Assembly (NCBI GenBank): GCA_963662175.1
Contig: OY759218.1
Coordinates: forward strand, 53,575,427 to 53,639,426
Length of the DNA stretch: 64,000 nucleotides
DNA from: Aradus depressus
Taxonomy: Eukaryota > Arthropoda > Insecta > Hemiptera > Aradidae
Direction: 5' to 3'
Position numbers and translations under genes: made by a program. This document shows positions 42,182 to 53,179 of the stretch, piece after piece. The notes beneath the pieces are model-generated. The model was not told the DNA's origin. It was given only the letters and a program-made list of their open reading frames with translations, and did not search any database. Numbering within the stretch: the stretch's first letter is position 1; every line of letters starts with the position of its first letter.

Positions 42182-44172
42182 TTTTTTTTTTTTTTTTTTT
42201 TTTCTTGCATTGGAGGGGGAAATGCTGTTACGCACAACCAGGGAAGGTAGCCCTGGATAGTGTGGGGCTCGAGCCGATTCACCATACCCACTAAAACCCC
42301 CTCCTTGCCGATCCTGATTCCCTTCTGCGGAACTGACGGTCTGTCATTACTTCGCGGAAGGGAGGAAGGGTGGCTGGTAACGCCCCTTCTTCTGTTTTAT
42401 TGCCGCTACTGTTCCTTGTCAGCCCTCTCCTGGAGGGCCAACCCGCCCATGATGAGCGCTGCAAAATCGCAGCCTTCATCCCACGACTCCTGGGAGCGCA
42501 GCATAGCGTCCACGTAACTGGTAGCAGTCAGTGGGGCACCCATGCTGCACTCCAGATTTTTCCTTCCCTCCTCAAATCTGGGGCATTTGAGGAGGACATG
42601 CTCCGCCGACTCCGTCTCACCAAGGCACGCGGGGCAGTCTGGTGTTGTTGCTGCCCCGATTTTGTGGAGGTACCCCCGGAACCCATCGTGTCCCGTGAGT
42701 ACTTGGGTGAGGTGGTAATTCACCTCCCCATGCTTCCTGGTGAGCCAAGGCTCGACTCGAGGGATGAGCCGATGGGTCCACCGTCCCTTTGTGGACTTGT
42801 CCCATTCTTCCTGCCACTCCCTAATTGTCCTGGCCCTCTCTGGCTCTGCTGAACCAGGGCTGGCCCCCGCGTCCTGATAGAAGACCCGGTTTCCCCTGCG
42901 GTCGAAGCGCTGCACCACCTCTTCCACCTGAACCGGGTCTTGTTTCCTTTTGAAGTGTCGCGTACGCTCCCGTGCCAGTAGGTCAATGGGGGGCAGCCCA
43001 GCAATTACATAGGCAGCGTCACCAGAAACTGTTCGGTAGGCGCATGCGACTCTCAGTGCGCTTCACCTGTGAGCGGGGGCGATCAGCCTCAGGTATGAGG
43101 GAATCCTCGTTGCATCTGCCCATGTCGGGGCCCCGAGCAGAAGGATGGATGTGCTGACTCCTGCCAGCAGTCTTCTCCTGCTCTGCCTAGGGCCACCGAC
43201 GTTGGTCAGAATTCTCGAAATCGCCGCCGATGTCCTGGCGGCTTTCGCTCCCACGTATCTGAGGTGCTCCCTAAAAGTGAGCCTCTGATCCAGCATTACT
43301 CCCAGGTACCTGATTGCCGGTTGGGTCTCGATGGTATAACACTGGAAGGTCAGTGGGATGTTGGTTCTGGCCTTCCTCCCGGTGAAGAGTACTGCATCCG
43401 TCTTGTGGATGGCCAGGGAAAGGCCCACAGAGTTCATCCAATGGTGTATCCGCTCCATGGCAGCCTGGAATTTGCGTTCCAGGTTTTCCAGATCATCAGC
43501 CACTATGACGATCCCTACATCGTCAGCATACGCCACCAAGGTAAGGTCTTCTGGCATTGGCAGGCTCAGCAAGCCATTGTACAGGATGTTCCACAGTGCG
43601 GGGCCAAGGACTGACCCCTGTGGAACTCCTGTAGTGACCTTGAATTCCCTGGTTCCATCAGTGGTGTCCGCGAACAGCATCCTCTCGCTTAGGTAGTTCC
43701 TGATGATCTTCATCAGGTACCTGGGGATCTTAAAGTCCCGTAAGAGGCTCTCCCAGATCTTGTCCCACCGAGCCGAGTTGAACGCATTGCTGATGTCCAA
43801 CGTGACCATAAGGCAGTGCTTCCGGTTCCTTAGCGTCCCGGTTATTGCTGCACACACCAGGTTCTTCACCTCTTCCACTGCATCTGTTGTTGACCTCCCT
43901 GGTCGAAACCCGTACTGATTGTCGGTTAGGCCGGCCTCCACATGCTCGCGCAACCTCTCGTGGATGATGCCTTCCAGCACCTTCCCCGCTGTATCAAGGA
44001 GGCAGAGGGGTCTGTATGCCGAGGGATCTCCTGGGGGCTTTCCCGGCTTCGGGATCAGGACAAGACGTTGCCTTTTCCATCGACCAGGGAAAACCCCCGC
44101 TCTCAAACACTTATCGTACACGTCAGCGAAGACCATTGGCCTGGCCTTCATTGCTGCTTTCAGGGCTCCATT
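42182..44172 (-). pseudogene. R1-clade-like LINE, 5' truncated, ORF2 with one stop codon
   Basis: One minus-strand frame runs from about 44170 to a stop at 42406. It has a reverse transcriptase with LVLIPKPGKPPGDPSAYRPL, LTDNQYGFRPGRSTTDAVEE, MVTLDISNAFNSARWDKIWE, TTGVPQGSVLGPALWNILYN, the catalytic LVAYADDVGIV and QPAIRYLGVMLDQRL. After a TGA at about 43061 (probably CGA to TGA) it stays in the same frame (RVACAYRTVSGDAAYVIAGL) to the C-terminal domain with CPACLGETESAEHVLLKCPR (CCHC-type). A 3' tail and 22-base poly(A) (42182-42203) follow. Perfect target-site duplications TTACTACTAATC lie at 42170-42181 and 44172-44183. It is much richer in G+C than its flanks. Endonuclease and ORF1 are absent. 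Confidence 0.93.
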
Positions 44173-44183
44173 TACTACTAATC

Positions 44184-45805
44184 TAAAGTAATATAAAAAT
44201 GTGAAGTAAAAAAATATTGATAGTGATAAAGTAACAGGTCATAATTTATCACTATCATATTTTTTTATAAGTAACAGGTCATAATTATTAAATAATTGCA
44301 TCTAGTGATAATGAATAGTACTAAAACTAGTCAATTATTTAATATTACAATTTTTATCAAACAATTTTTCTCGTTTCATTTTTTTTTGTAATGTAATATA
44401 TTTTTTGATTTATTAGAACGTTAGTCAATGAAAACAAATTTTCAGGTTAAAATAATACTTTATGGTTTTCCATTTTTTTGTGCTCTTAATTAGTACGTTT
44501 GAAATTCAACGAAAATGGAAGATTATTCTTAGTGAAATTGTGCACCGGGTCATGTATGTATTTAATAAGGTTCATTTAAACAGCTGCATCATATTCATCC
44601 TGACGGACCCTATATTTTGATTAGTGGCAGGGAATGGATGTTGAGAATTGAGTTTCGTCTTGGGATGAGAATGAAGCGGAGCAGCTAAGCCAGCAAAAAA
44701 CTAGGGGTAAAGAGACCTTGAAGATGAAAGGGTTGCCATGGGCTGGCCCTTCTCCACCCTACTTCTAGCAGTCTAGCAGCCTAGCAGTACCCTTTGGATA
44801 GATCAGCAATCAAAATCAAACCAAAAATCAAAATTTTCTAATTTTTGGACTTAGTATCAAATGGTTGTAGAAAATAGAATGGAAGCTAGTAAGATTCCAC
44901 TCCCTCTAAACTTACCTCCTTTTTGCTTTGGCTGGAACTCATAAATCACTTTATACCTACTGATTCAACAGAATCTGCATTTTGTAAGTAACAACTTTTG
45001 TTCAAATTTGAAAATTCACGTTCTAGTCCCTACAATAGTAAGAATAGGTCATAAACAGACGGTGGACATCCATTCCGGTATAAAATTTTAATTAAAATTA
45101 ATTAATTAGAAATAATTAAAAATACTTACTCTATGTCGTTCTTGGTGAAAAAAAAAGTGCTGTTCTCAACTGGTTTGCACAAAACATACTGGTGAAAATC
45201 TATCTCAAAACTAGCGGAGAGGGAGGTTCTGAAAACCACCACTAGATGTTGTCAAAATAACTTTTATAGTATTAGCGGAATTAATTTTCCAAGAGGAGTT
45301 TCTAATGAAACATAACGATGAGTAGAATCGAATATATATTTTTTTATTTTGAAATGGCGGCGAGAGAGAAGGAAATGTCGTTGCAACAGTTGGTCCTCCC
45401 GCCTATCTATCTCGAACTATTTTGATGAAAAAAAAATGACAAATTGCCTCATGGGGGAAAATTTTGAATAAAAATGGAACAATAGTTTCATGAGGACAGG
45501 AGTTACTAACATGTCTATGGTTTCAAGAGTGTCCCACGTCATAGGAAATAAAAATTCTTTCAGTAATCATTTTGAATTTCGATATGCTGACCTAAAGTTC
45601 ATAATTTGTTTTCTAGCATTTTCTAGTTCTTAAATTCCTATAACCTTAACCACGCTACCTGAATTAATGGACTCTTCAAGAAGCCTAATTCATTTCTTTT
45701 TGGGGGGAAGGGAGGCTTGGAAGTGACACAACACCCAGAAACCCCCAAATTATTTAAATTCTCAATATATATTTGAAATTATATAATTTGAACTATATAG
45801 TAAAA
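44184..45805. other. Unassigned stretch of 1.6 kb
   Basis: No gene or clear repeat. AAGTAACAGGTCATAATT occurs twice (44226 and 44267) around TTATCACTATCA, whose inverse TGATAGTGATAA lies at 44219. The rest is A+T-rich and unique in this window. Confidence 0.5.
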
Positions 45806-46205
45806 TATGTGGTGTGACCATAACAGAACTTTGTTATACCAATCACTTTTTTACAGATCACTTTCCCTGTCCCTCCCTCCTCTCAAATTCATTTTATGGC
45901 ATTACTGGGTATGTGAAAGTAATGCGTTGGCATCAGCGTTTTCTTTGTTTCAGTGCACAGCATAGTTCTGAGAGTGACTTTCTTATATCCAGTAATGCCA
46001 GTAAGAAATGATTTTGAGAGGGGGGAGGGTGAGGGGGATATGTGCAAAAGTGATTGGTATAACAAAGTCCTCTCATGGCCACATCACTCTTTAATAAAAC
46101 AAAATTACCAATCCCGAAAACTGGTTTAGGGGTCTGAAAGGAGTAATTCCGTTGAAAACTCGATCTCGAATTTCGCAAGATTATAATAATTTATTATACT
46201 AAAGA
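45806..46205 (-). repeat. HP-MITE with the head of a Rep-B, minus orientation
   Basis: HP-MITE 45806-46086: GTGTGACCATAACAGAACTT ... TTATACCAATCACTTTTTTA and the inverse GTGATTGGTATAACAAAGTC ... ATGGCCACATCAC. On its right, AAACTCGATCTCGAATTTCG is the Rep-B head in minus orientation, so the body was deleted. Confidence 0.8.
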
Positions 46206-47261
46206 TATAGGAATATAAAAAAAGGAACTTTGGGAATACTTCATGTATGCACTTGCCAGTTATATTGTATACACAATATGTGAGGGTTAATACCCTAAAC
46301 TAGGTAGGAACTGTTAGTAGGCTGGGAGACAGGGGTGCCAGACCCATCTCAAGGTCTGAGGTCGATAACCCATCTTATGTTTGGGTAGGATAGAATCGGA
46401 CTCAAGGACAAGGGCTAACAAGTTTCAATAGCCCTTAGATCTCCGCTTCTCAACCTTTTTTAGATTTGTTTTATACATAATAAAGTTACTTTGGAGAAGG
46501 GACTAGGATCGGATATAAAATCAGAACATGAAACTCTGGTCTCTTATGACTTAGTTTCACAGCCAGAGTTCGAATCAAAACTTTTTCGGATTAGGTCTGT
46601 GTGTGTGAAAACAAATTTTGTATGCATGGTAGCTCTAGAACACATCAATTAGGTTTTTGTGAAAATGAGAAAAGAACAAAGACCACATTACGTTAGGGAC
46701 TAACTGAATTTTCGTTAATATGACTTAGAAATTTTACTTGAATCAAAACTGTCTTCAAACAAAACTTCTGGAGGAAATTGAAAGACAGTTCATAGGTATA
46801 TATTTCCATTCACGAGATATTTAAAGAAAACTGTTTTTATGTGCCAATGACACAATTTTTTGATACATTTCCTCAAGTTGTCCAAAAACTGTGAGTTAGG
46901 TATATCAAAACATTGCTTCTCGTAAATGTTCCTCATGTTTACAACTCATTTAAGATAAACAGGACATTAAGGGATCAAAACAAAACATTTTCTGAGTGAA
47001 CTGAGTAAAATATCAGGAAAATCATAATGCGTGGTTATTTTTTTGGAACTTCTATATTCAGTATGGCGGATATGGAGGACCAAAAGCTTGGTCCGTTTTT
47101 CACTTAAAAATATGAGAAAAATACTGATCAATGTGCAGGAATCATCCAGTGATTGGTTTGCATCAAAGAGATAATTTTCTACTAGGGGTGGGAGGGTTTA
47201 AAAAATATTTAAAGGACTGAATTAAGTGAAATATGAAATGAGAGTGGAAACAAAGTGCCCG
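46206..47261. other. Unassigned stretch
   Basis: No supported gene. TTCACGAGATATTTAAAGAA and TTTCCTCAAGTTGTCC at 46810-46885 faintly follow the Rep-B body. GCCAGACCCATCTCAAGGTC at 46330 is unique. Confidence 0.4.
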
Positions 47262-47368
47262 AATTAAAGGAGATGTTATGTAATCCAGCAGAAATTCACT
47301 GTTGAGTTTTCCCCAAAATTTCATAGGTTCCAACTCGCTGAATCCAAAACTTCAAAACAATTGACTGT

Positions 47369-47648
47369 CAGTTATTATGACTCAAGGTCATATTGCCTAC
47401 TACCAGAACGCTATTTCGTCACTCTGGTCGATATGAGCCCGACTCTACTATGGAAGTCCTAAATTTTGCCTACCCTAAATTTTTATTCACCTAGGGCAGG
47501 GGTCTTTAACGAGTACCTGACATGGTACAGGCTCGGGACTATCGCTTAACTTCCCATGTTTAAGTTTATTTTACCTCCCAGATAAAATCAAACTCACGAT
47601 CTTGAGCTCAGAAGGCAAGCATGCATACCACTGAGCTACCGGCGCCCT
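47369..47648 (-). mobile_element. SINE-1 copy inside Rep-A
   Basis: Head GAGGGCGCCGGTAGCTCAGT (minus strand) and body blocks in order, with a short deletion in the B-box/central part. Perfect 11-bp target-site duplications CAATTGACTGT lie at 47358-47368 and 47649-47659, so it inserted after Rep-A was in place. Confidence 0.93.
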
Positions 47649-48328
47649 CAATTGACTGTGTGTGTGTGTGTGGGTGTCTGTGAATCCAATAACTACTGAT
47701 AGATCGGCACAAAATGTTATATGTGTATCCAGAACCACATAAGAACACCTATTAGATTTCCGGCCAAATCGGCTTAAGAGAACGGGCTTTAACATGAAAA
47801 TTCCCATAAAGAAGACACCTATACATTTTCAGCAGAAGGGGAAGGGGGGGGGGGGGGGGGGGGGGTTGTACTCAAAAACCCAAAGAACTGCCTATGTTTC
47901 GACATGCTATTTTATATATGGTTCCAGGAACGAATAATGTCGACACGTCGATTTTCAACCCAATCGGTCGAAGGCAAGGAGAGATCAGAGGAGGGGGGCT
48001 TCACTCAAAAACCCTAACAATTGTCGATGTAACGAATGTATCAACACGACATTTTGTATGAGGATTCAGATATTTCTGTGTAAGACACCTACTAATTTTC
48101 AGTCATTAGTTTCTGAGGGAGAAAGAGAAAACTTAATTGATTAACTCGCGGTGGGGAAGTACATTGGCGATGATTCACCCACGACAGGGTGCCCTGAGAA
48201 GAGGTACGTGGAACCCCGTGGGTCCAAGTCGGCCCGACCTTGGTCTCATAACGGAACATGGGAGAGTGGACACAGCTACTGCAGGATCCAGCATCCAATA
48301 AAGAAGAAACAGTAACAGAGGGAAAGGT

Positions 48329-48531
48329 GAAACTTTCCTACCACTGCACTTGAAAAAAAGTTGAAACTTTCCTACCACTGCACTTGAAAAAAAGTTGAAA
48401 CTTTCCTACCACTGCACTTGAAAAAAAGTTGAAACTTTCCTACCACTGCATTTGAAAAAAAGTTGAAACTTTCCTACCACTGCACTTGAAAAAAAGTTGA
48501 AACTTTCCTACCACTGCACTTGAAAAAAAGT
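48329..48531. repeat. 34-bp minisatellite, six copies
   Basis: GAAACTTTCCTACCACTGCA starts exactly every 34 bases at 48329, 48363, 48397, 48431, 48465 and 48499, each followed by a 14-base remainder with A7. Only one substitution (CACTTG to CATTTG) among copies, so it is young. Confidence 0.97.
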
Positions 48532-49504
48532 CGTTGGTGAATCATCGGCAATGTACTTCCCCACAACAAATTAATCAATTAACTTTTCGCTCCCCCTCCA
48601 AAATCAGTCGACATTTTGCGCTAATATTCAACAGTTGACTTATATAGGGGCTCCTAAATCCATTACTTTGGGAATTATTAGGATTTTTGAGTTGAGCCCT
48701 CTCCCCTGAACCCCCTTCCCTTCAGCTGATTTCGCTGAAATTTGACAGATAATGTCCTCATTGGGTTATCACTTTAAATATGAAATTTCATGTCGATACA
48801 TTCATTACATCGGCAATTATTGGGGTTTTTGAGTCTAGCCTCCCTCTGATCCTCCCCTTCCCTTCTGCTGAAAATTAATGTGTCGTCCTTACGGGATTTC
48901 GAACTCACATATGAATTTGGTGTCGATACATTCATTTTATCGGCAGTTATTAGAGTTTTTATGTTAAGCCTCCCCCTAAACCCCCTTTGATCGATTTGGC
49001 TGAAAAACAATAGGTGTCGTTGTTAGAGGGTTCTGTGTTCACATATAAAATTTCGTTGTTGATACATTGATTCTATCGGGAGTTATCGTGTTCACATACA
49101 CACAACTTTTTTTTTTCAAATTTGACAGATTACATTTCATTTTTGACAGATTACAGAACTTTCCCTGTACTTCGTATATTTCTTGTTTATTGTTATGCCT
49201 CGTGCTTACATTCTAATATTTAATCTCGGCTGATGTATTTCATTTATAAGCTATTTCGATGTACAAAATAGTATGCTGCGTCCAATTACCATGTTATAGT
49301 TCAACGGAAATAAATGTTATTATTATTATCTCACATAAGCCGTTAGGGCGAGGTTAAGGACCGGAAAAAAAAATCGGTCCATTAACAGCTCGTAATGACT
49401 CAGTCAAAATTAAAAAAAAAAAATAACCAATTTTTAACAGATTTAGCACATTCATTTTCATTTATACAGGTTTTTATACACCTATATATATCTTTATCTT
49501 TATC

Positions 49505-49678
49505 GAAGGGCGCCGGTAGCTCAGTGGTAAGCGTGCTTGCCTTCTGAGCTCAAGTTAGTGGATTCGAAACCCGGCCGAGGCCCTTAGTTTATTTCATCTG
49601 GGAGGTAAAATAAACTTAAGCACTTGTTAAGTGATGGTCCCGAGTTAAAGCCCTGGCATGAGTCATAATAACTAACTA
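49505..49678 (+). mobile_element. SINE-1 copy, short form
   Basis: Complete head (GGGCGCCGGTAGCTCAGTGG, then B box GGATTCGAAACCCGG). The central CCGTCCTTCGGATGGGACG block is replaced by TTG, and the body is cut from GTCCCGAG to TTAAAGCCCTGGCATGAG. Perfect 10-bp duplications TATCTTTATC lie at 49495-49504 and 49679-49688. Confidence 0.93.
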
Positions 49679-49688
49679 TATCTTTATC

Positions 49689-50276
49689 AGTACGTACATA
49701 TGTATGTTTCTGGTTTAAATATGTGCTCATAACATTATGTCTATGTGAACATGTTTATATTATATGTTTTCTATCTGAGTATTTCTGTAAAATGCCCCTA
49801 CCCGTCTATAACGGACCCTAATCCCCAATGTCCGTTAGCTGAGATCTACAATCTCAATTAACGCCCCCGTTTTGCCTGCTGTCCGGTGATGTGTTTTGGC
49901 GCTACGGGCTGTGGTGCTGTGTGTTGGCTGGACGAGGTGTGTGCATGGCTCGGCGTTGCCAGATCCGCTCCTACGTTCCGCTAGCCCCCCCCCCCCCCCC
50001 CCCCCCCCCCCCCGCTCCGACATAACCTTGAAATATATTGATGACACCGTCTCTCACTCTAAAGCCAAACCTAACTCACTACCACACCAAGCCTCTAACA
50101 CACGTTTTAGTATCACATTCCCCCTCCCAGTCGGTATTTTGGTGTCATTTGCGCCCTGGGGCCCCAGGACTACATACAACAACACGCATCTTGTTCGGTA
50201 GAAAAGGTCTTAACCATCGCTGACTACTTCGCAGTGACGTTGGAATCTGCCTTACCCACAATAAAAAGTTGTCGTC
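49689..50276. other. Unassigned stretch with a C29 homopolymer
   Basis: 49985-50013 is 29 uninterrupted C. Around it, 49860-50220 is richer in G+C and has open frames on both strands without known motifs or good splice sites. Confidence 0.6.
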
Positions 50277-50409
50277 AATGTACTTTCCAGCGCCAATTAA
50301 TCAACTAAGTGTTTGCTCTCCCTCTGAATACAATATTTTTACAAATTCATTTATTGTTATCATTTCAAATTATAAAATGATAAAAAAAAAATTAAGAGTG
50401 TGACAAAGA

Positions 50410-50663
50410 GTTGTTTAACATTTATTTAAAAAACTTCGGAAAGTTTTGCTTCTCGTTTTTGTGTCGTATCGAAATTTTTAGAAGTCTTTGAAACTGAAAA
50501 CATTTTTGTAATGCTCCTGTTAATTCATATATATATATATATTTTAAATGAACAGGAGCATTACAAAAATGTTTTCAGCTTCAAAGACTTCTAAAAATTT
50601 CGATACGACACAAAAACGAGAGGCATAACTTTCCGAAGTTTTTTTAAAATGAATGTTAAACAA
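50410..50663. repeat. Long near-perfect inverted repeat, about 115-bp arms
   Basis: GTTGTTTAACATTTATTTAA ... CGTTTTTGTGTCGTATCGAA ... CATTTTTGTAATGCTCCTGT faces its inverse ACAGGAGCATTACAAAAATG ... TTCGATACGACACAAAAACG ... GTTAAACAAC. The loop is a short (TA)-rich stretch. Arms differ by only a few bases. No relation to other families seen. Confidence 0.9.
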
Positions 50664-50754
50664 CTAACAAATATATAAATAATAAAAGTGTGAGAATGCA
50701 TTATTTAACAATAAGAAAGTTTAATGGCCAAAATATATCAAAACATTGTTTTTT

Positions 50755-51100
50755 TCCAAACGAAGTATAGGAGAAGTTACGTAATCAGTGATAATAAAGA
50801 ATTTCGATGTTCGAGTTTTCACTCTAAATCATCGATTTTTTTTTTTCTGCCAAGCTAGTTATTTAGGGACTTCAGAATCATGATACTAACTTTTGTGTTG
50901 ATACATTCAGCTATTAGGGTTTTTGAGTTGGCTCCCTCCTCTGATCCCCCATTACCCTTTAGTTCATTTTGAATTCACGTAGAAAATATAGTATTGATAC
51001 ATTCATTACTTCGGCAGTTATTGGGGTTTATGAGTTAAGCCCCCCCTAATCCCTCTCTTGTTTTCTGGTCAACTTTAACTACTATATCACATCCCAATCC
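50755..51100. repeat. Rep-A pieces (plus head, then minus body)
   Basis: AACGAAGTATAGGAGAAGTT is a plus-oriented head. From about 50870 minus-oriented blocks follow (TTGATACATTCAGCTATTAG, TTACTTCGGCAGTTATTGGG). A short minus piece also lies at 50277-50335. Confidence 0.65.
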
Positions 51101-51119
51101 GTAATAGGACAAATATAAT

Positions 51120-51965
51120 AACAGATAACTATAATTTGCCGTTTAAACATCTCTCACTTGTGTATCATAATGGCGGATTACGTCTCCTCCAATAATGTTT
51201 ACGAAGACTTCCTAAAGACATATATATTGAAGGGACATTAGAAAGTATCCACACAATCAAATAGCAGAATTGTTGGGCTCCCCAGACACTCTTCTATTAC
51301 TAGTTCTTATATCGACCTAAAATGGCTCTTCCCATTCTCTCGTCGACAATATTTCCTAGGCTCCTTCCTCTATCAAACCATAGCTTCCCAAAAGCCCTCC
51401 TACATCTTCCAAATGCTCCAATTTAATCCCATATCCAACAAATCCCGTCTCTCTGATCTTTACCTCCCTTCCCATAAGACAACAACCTACCACAACTCCT
51501 TCCTTATCCAGGCTAACTCCCTCTGGAACTCTCTCCCTCTCCGGATTCGCCATACTCTTCTTTCATTTAAGTCCCTACTTTTCCATTACCTCCTAACTCA
51601 GCAAACCTCTGATTCCTAGGGCTGGCTCCTATGAGATAGTTCTCGTCTTCCTATAAGTTTCTCACTCCAACTGGACAGACTGTCACTCTTCTGTTTCATC
51701 AGTCCAGTTTTTTACAATTCATATACAAGTCATTATTGGTATCATATTTCACATTATTATTCATACTTGTTTTCCTTATTTTTTTATTTCTCTTCATTAT
51801 TTTTTCACCAGTTTATTATATTGTATTTTAACATTTAGTATTTATTCCTAGAGACCTCTTTTCTTTTATTTTTATTCTTCTCAACTGTTTGATATTTGTA
51901 TACTCTTATTAATTTATTATGTTATTATTCTTAGGGGACGTATGTCCCAGAATAAAGATTATTTT
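51120..51965 (+). pseudogene. LINE C-terminal end with hairpin 3' tail
   Basis: The frame 51413-51619 reads SRLSDLYLPSHKTTTYHNSF and ANSLWNSLPLRIRHTLLSFK, ending FHYLLTQQTSDS. 'NSLWNSLP' followed by a basic/hydrophobic end is typical of the C-terminus of jockey/CR1-group LINEs. The T-rich 3' tail ends GGGGACGTATGTCCCAGAAT plus AAAGATT, with a GGGGACG/CGTATGTCCC hairpin just before. Clade uncertain. Confidence 0.65.
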
Positions 51966-52382
51966 TCATTTCATTTCAAACTCAATTTTCGAAATTTTGG
52001 CACTTCAGCTCCCCCAAAAATCATCAGATCAACTGTTCTGTGTGAAACAGGGCGTGAAGGAAGGGAAAGAGGGGGACATTTTTGACTGAGAATTTCATTA
52101 AGATAGGTTGGCGCGTAGGCGGAGCTATCAGATGCATAGTAATGGGAGAAGACATATGTTCCATCTGGAACTACTACAGACCTAGCCCTACACTCCATCC
52201 CTTGAACTTCAAGTTTCTCCCAAAATAAATGTAAACTAGCCCTTCTGCCCTTCTGCTGCTTACCCAATCTTCAAATAACAATAATTAATATGTATGTAAT
52301 ATAAATATTTCAATGTTCAGTGTTTCTCCGTGATGAGCGTGAATAAATCCGTGATTTTTAGTTTATTTATATTTTTAAACGA

Positions 52383-53175
52383 TTTTACTCTGCCAGCTAT
52401 TCAAAGTATAGGGTAAGTTATGTAATCAGTCAGAAATTCGATATTGAATTTTCACCAAAATTTCATGTTTTCCGATCCCCTTATTCCAAAAATTTTAAAA
52501 ACCAATTTCCCTATTACTCCCACTAGAATTAATGTATCGACACGAAATTTTATATGTGTATCCAGAGCACATATAGAAGACACCACAAATAAAGACAGAG
52601 GAAAGGGGATCAAAGGGGGACTCAAGTCAAAATCCTTAATGTAGTGAATGTATCTTCAATATGTATCTTAATGTATCTTCAGTAAGTAGGTAGGAAAAAA
52701 AAGTAATGAAACACTAAGATCTTATTGTAATTGAATTTGGTTGCATCTATTCAATCACTGGTAATGTACTTCTCTGCACGATTTAATCAACAACGTTTTT
52801 GCCCTCCCTCGAAAACTAATTGACGTGTTAACAATGAACTCACATAGGGCCTTCCCCCCTTCCCTTTTGTCGATTCGGCTGAAAATTCATAGATGTCGTT
52901 CTTATAGGGTTCTGAATTTACATATCAAATTTCATGTCGATACATTTTTTTCTATCGGGTCTTACTAGAGTTTTTGTGTTAAGCTCCGCTAATCCCCCCC
53001 CCTCCTTCCCTTCGGCTGATTTGGCTGAAATCCATAAGTGTTGTCTTCCTGGGGTTTTGCATAAACATATAAAATTCCATGTCGATATATTCATTATATC
53101 GACAGTTATCGTGTTCAAAGGCCCATAAACAAGGAAAACATGTTTTTTTAATTTTTTGATTCAGGAGTTTGAAAA
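52383..53175. repeat. Rep-A pair, plus then minus arm
   Basis: Plus arm 52383-52660 starts GCCAGCTATTCAAAGTATAG. After an unrelated gap, the minus arm 52757-53175 runs ATCACTGGTAATGTACTTCT to TTTCATGTCGATACATTTTT and AATTCCATGTCGATATATTC. Arrangement as in the large foldback but with deletions. Bases 51966-52382 hold nothing recognised. Confidence 0.7.
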
Positions 53176-53179
53176 CACA

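Larger units (their letters stand above)
47262..49190. repeat. Large Rep-A foldback: plus arm, spacer, minus arm
   Basis: Plus arm 47262-48185 (GAGATGTTATGTAATCCAGC head, end TACATTGGCGATGATTCACC), carrying a SINE-1 insertion and a G22 tract (47844-47865). Spacer 48186-48528 has AGCTACTGCAGGATCCAGCA and a 34-bp minisatellite. Minus arm 48530-49190 ends with the family head (CAGAACTTTCCCTGTACTTC). The spacer also joins the two arms at 19965-21130, so plus arm-spacer-minus arm appears to be the true unit of the family. Confidence 0.75.

Noticed and set aside
42370..44191. Several open frames of 60-160 codons on the plus strand over the R1-clade LINE
   Set aside because: Shadows of the G+C-rich minus-strand reverse-transcriptase frame; no motif in any of them.
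48774..49010. Recurring peptide wording such as LITADKMNVST and KSRKDDT in open frames at many sites
   Set aside because: It comes from Rep-A internal units of about 140 bp; unit lengths are not multiples of three, stops are frequent, and no copy keeps a longer frame.
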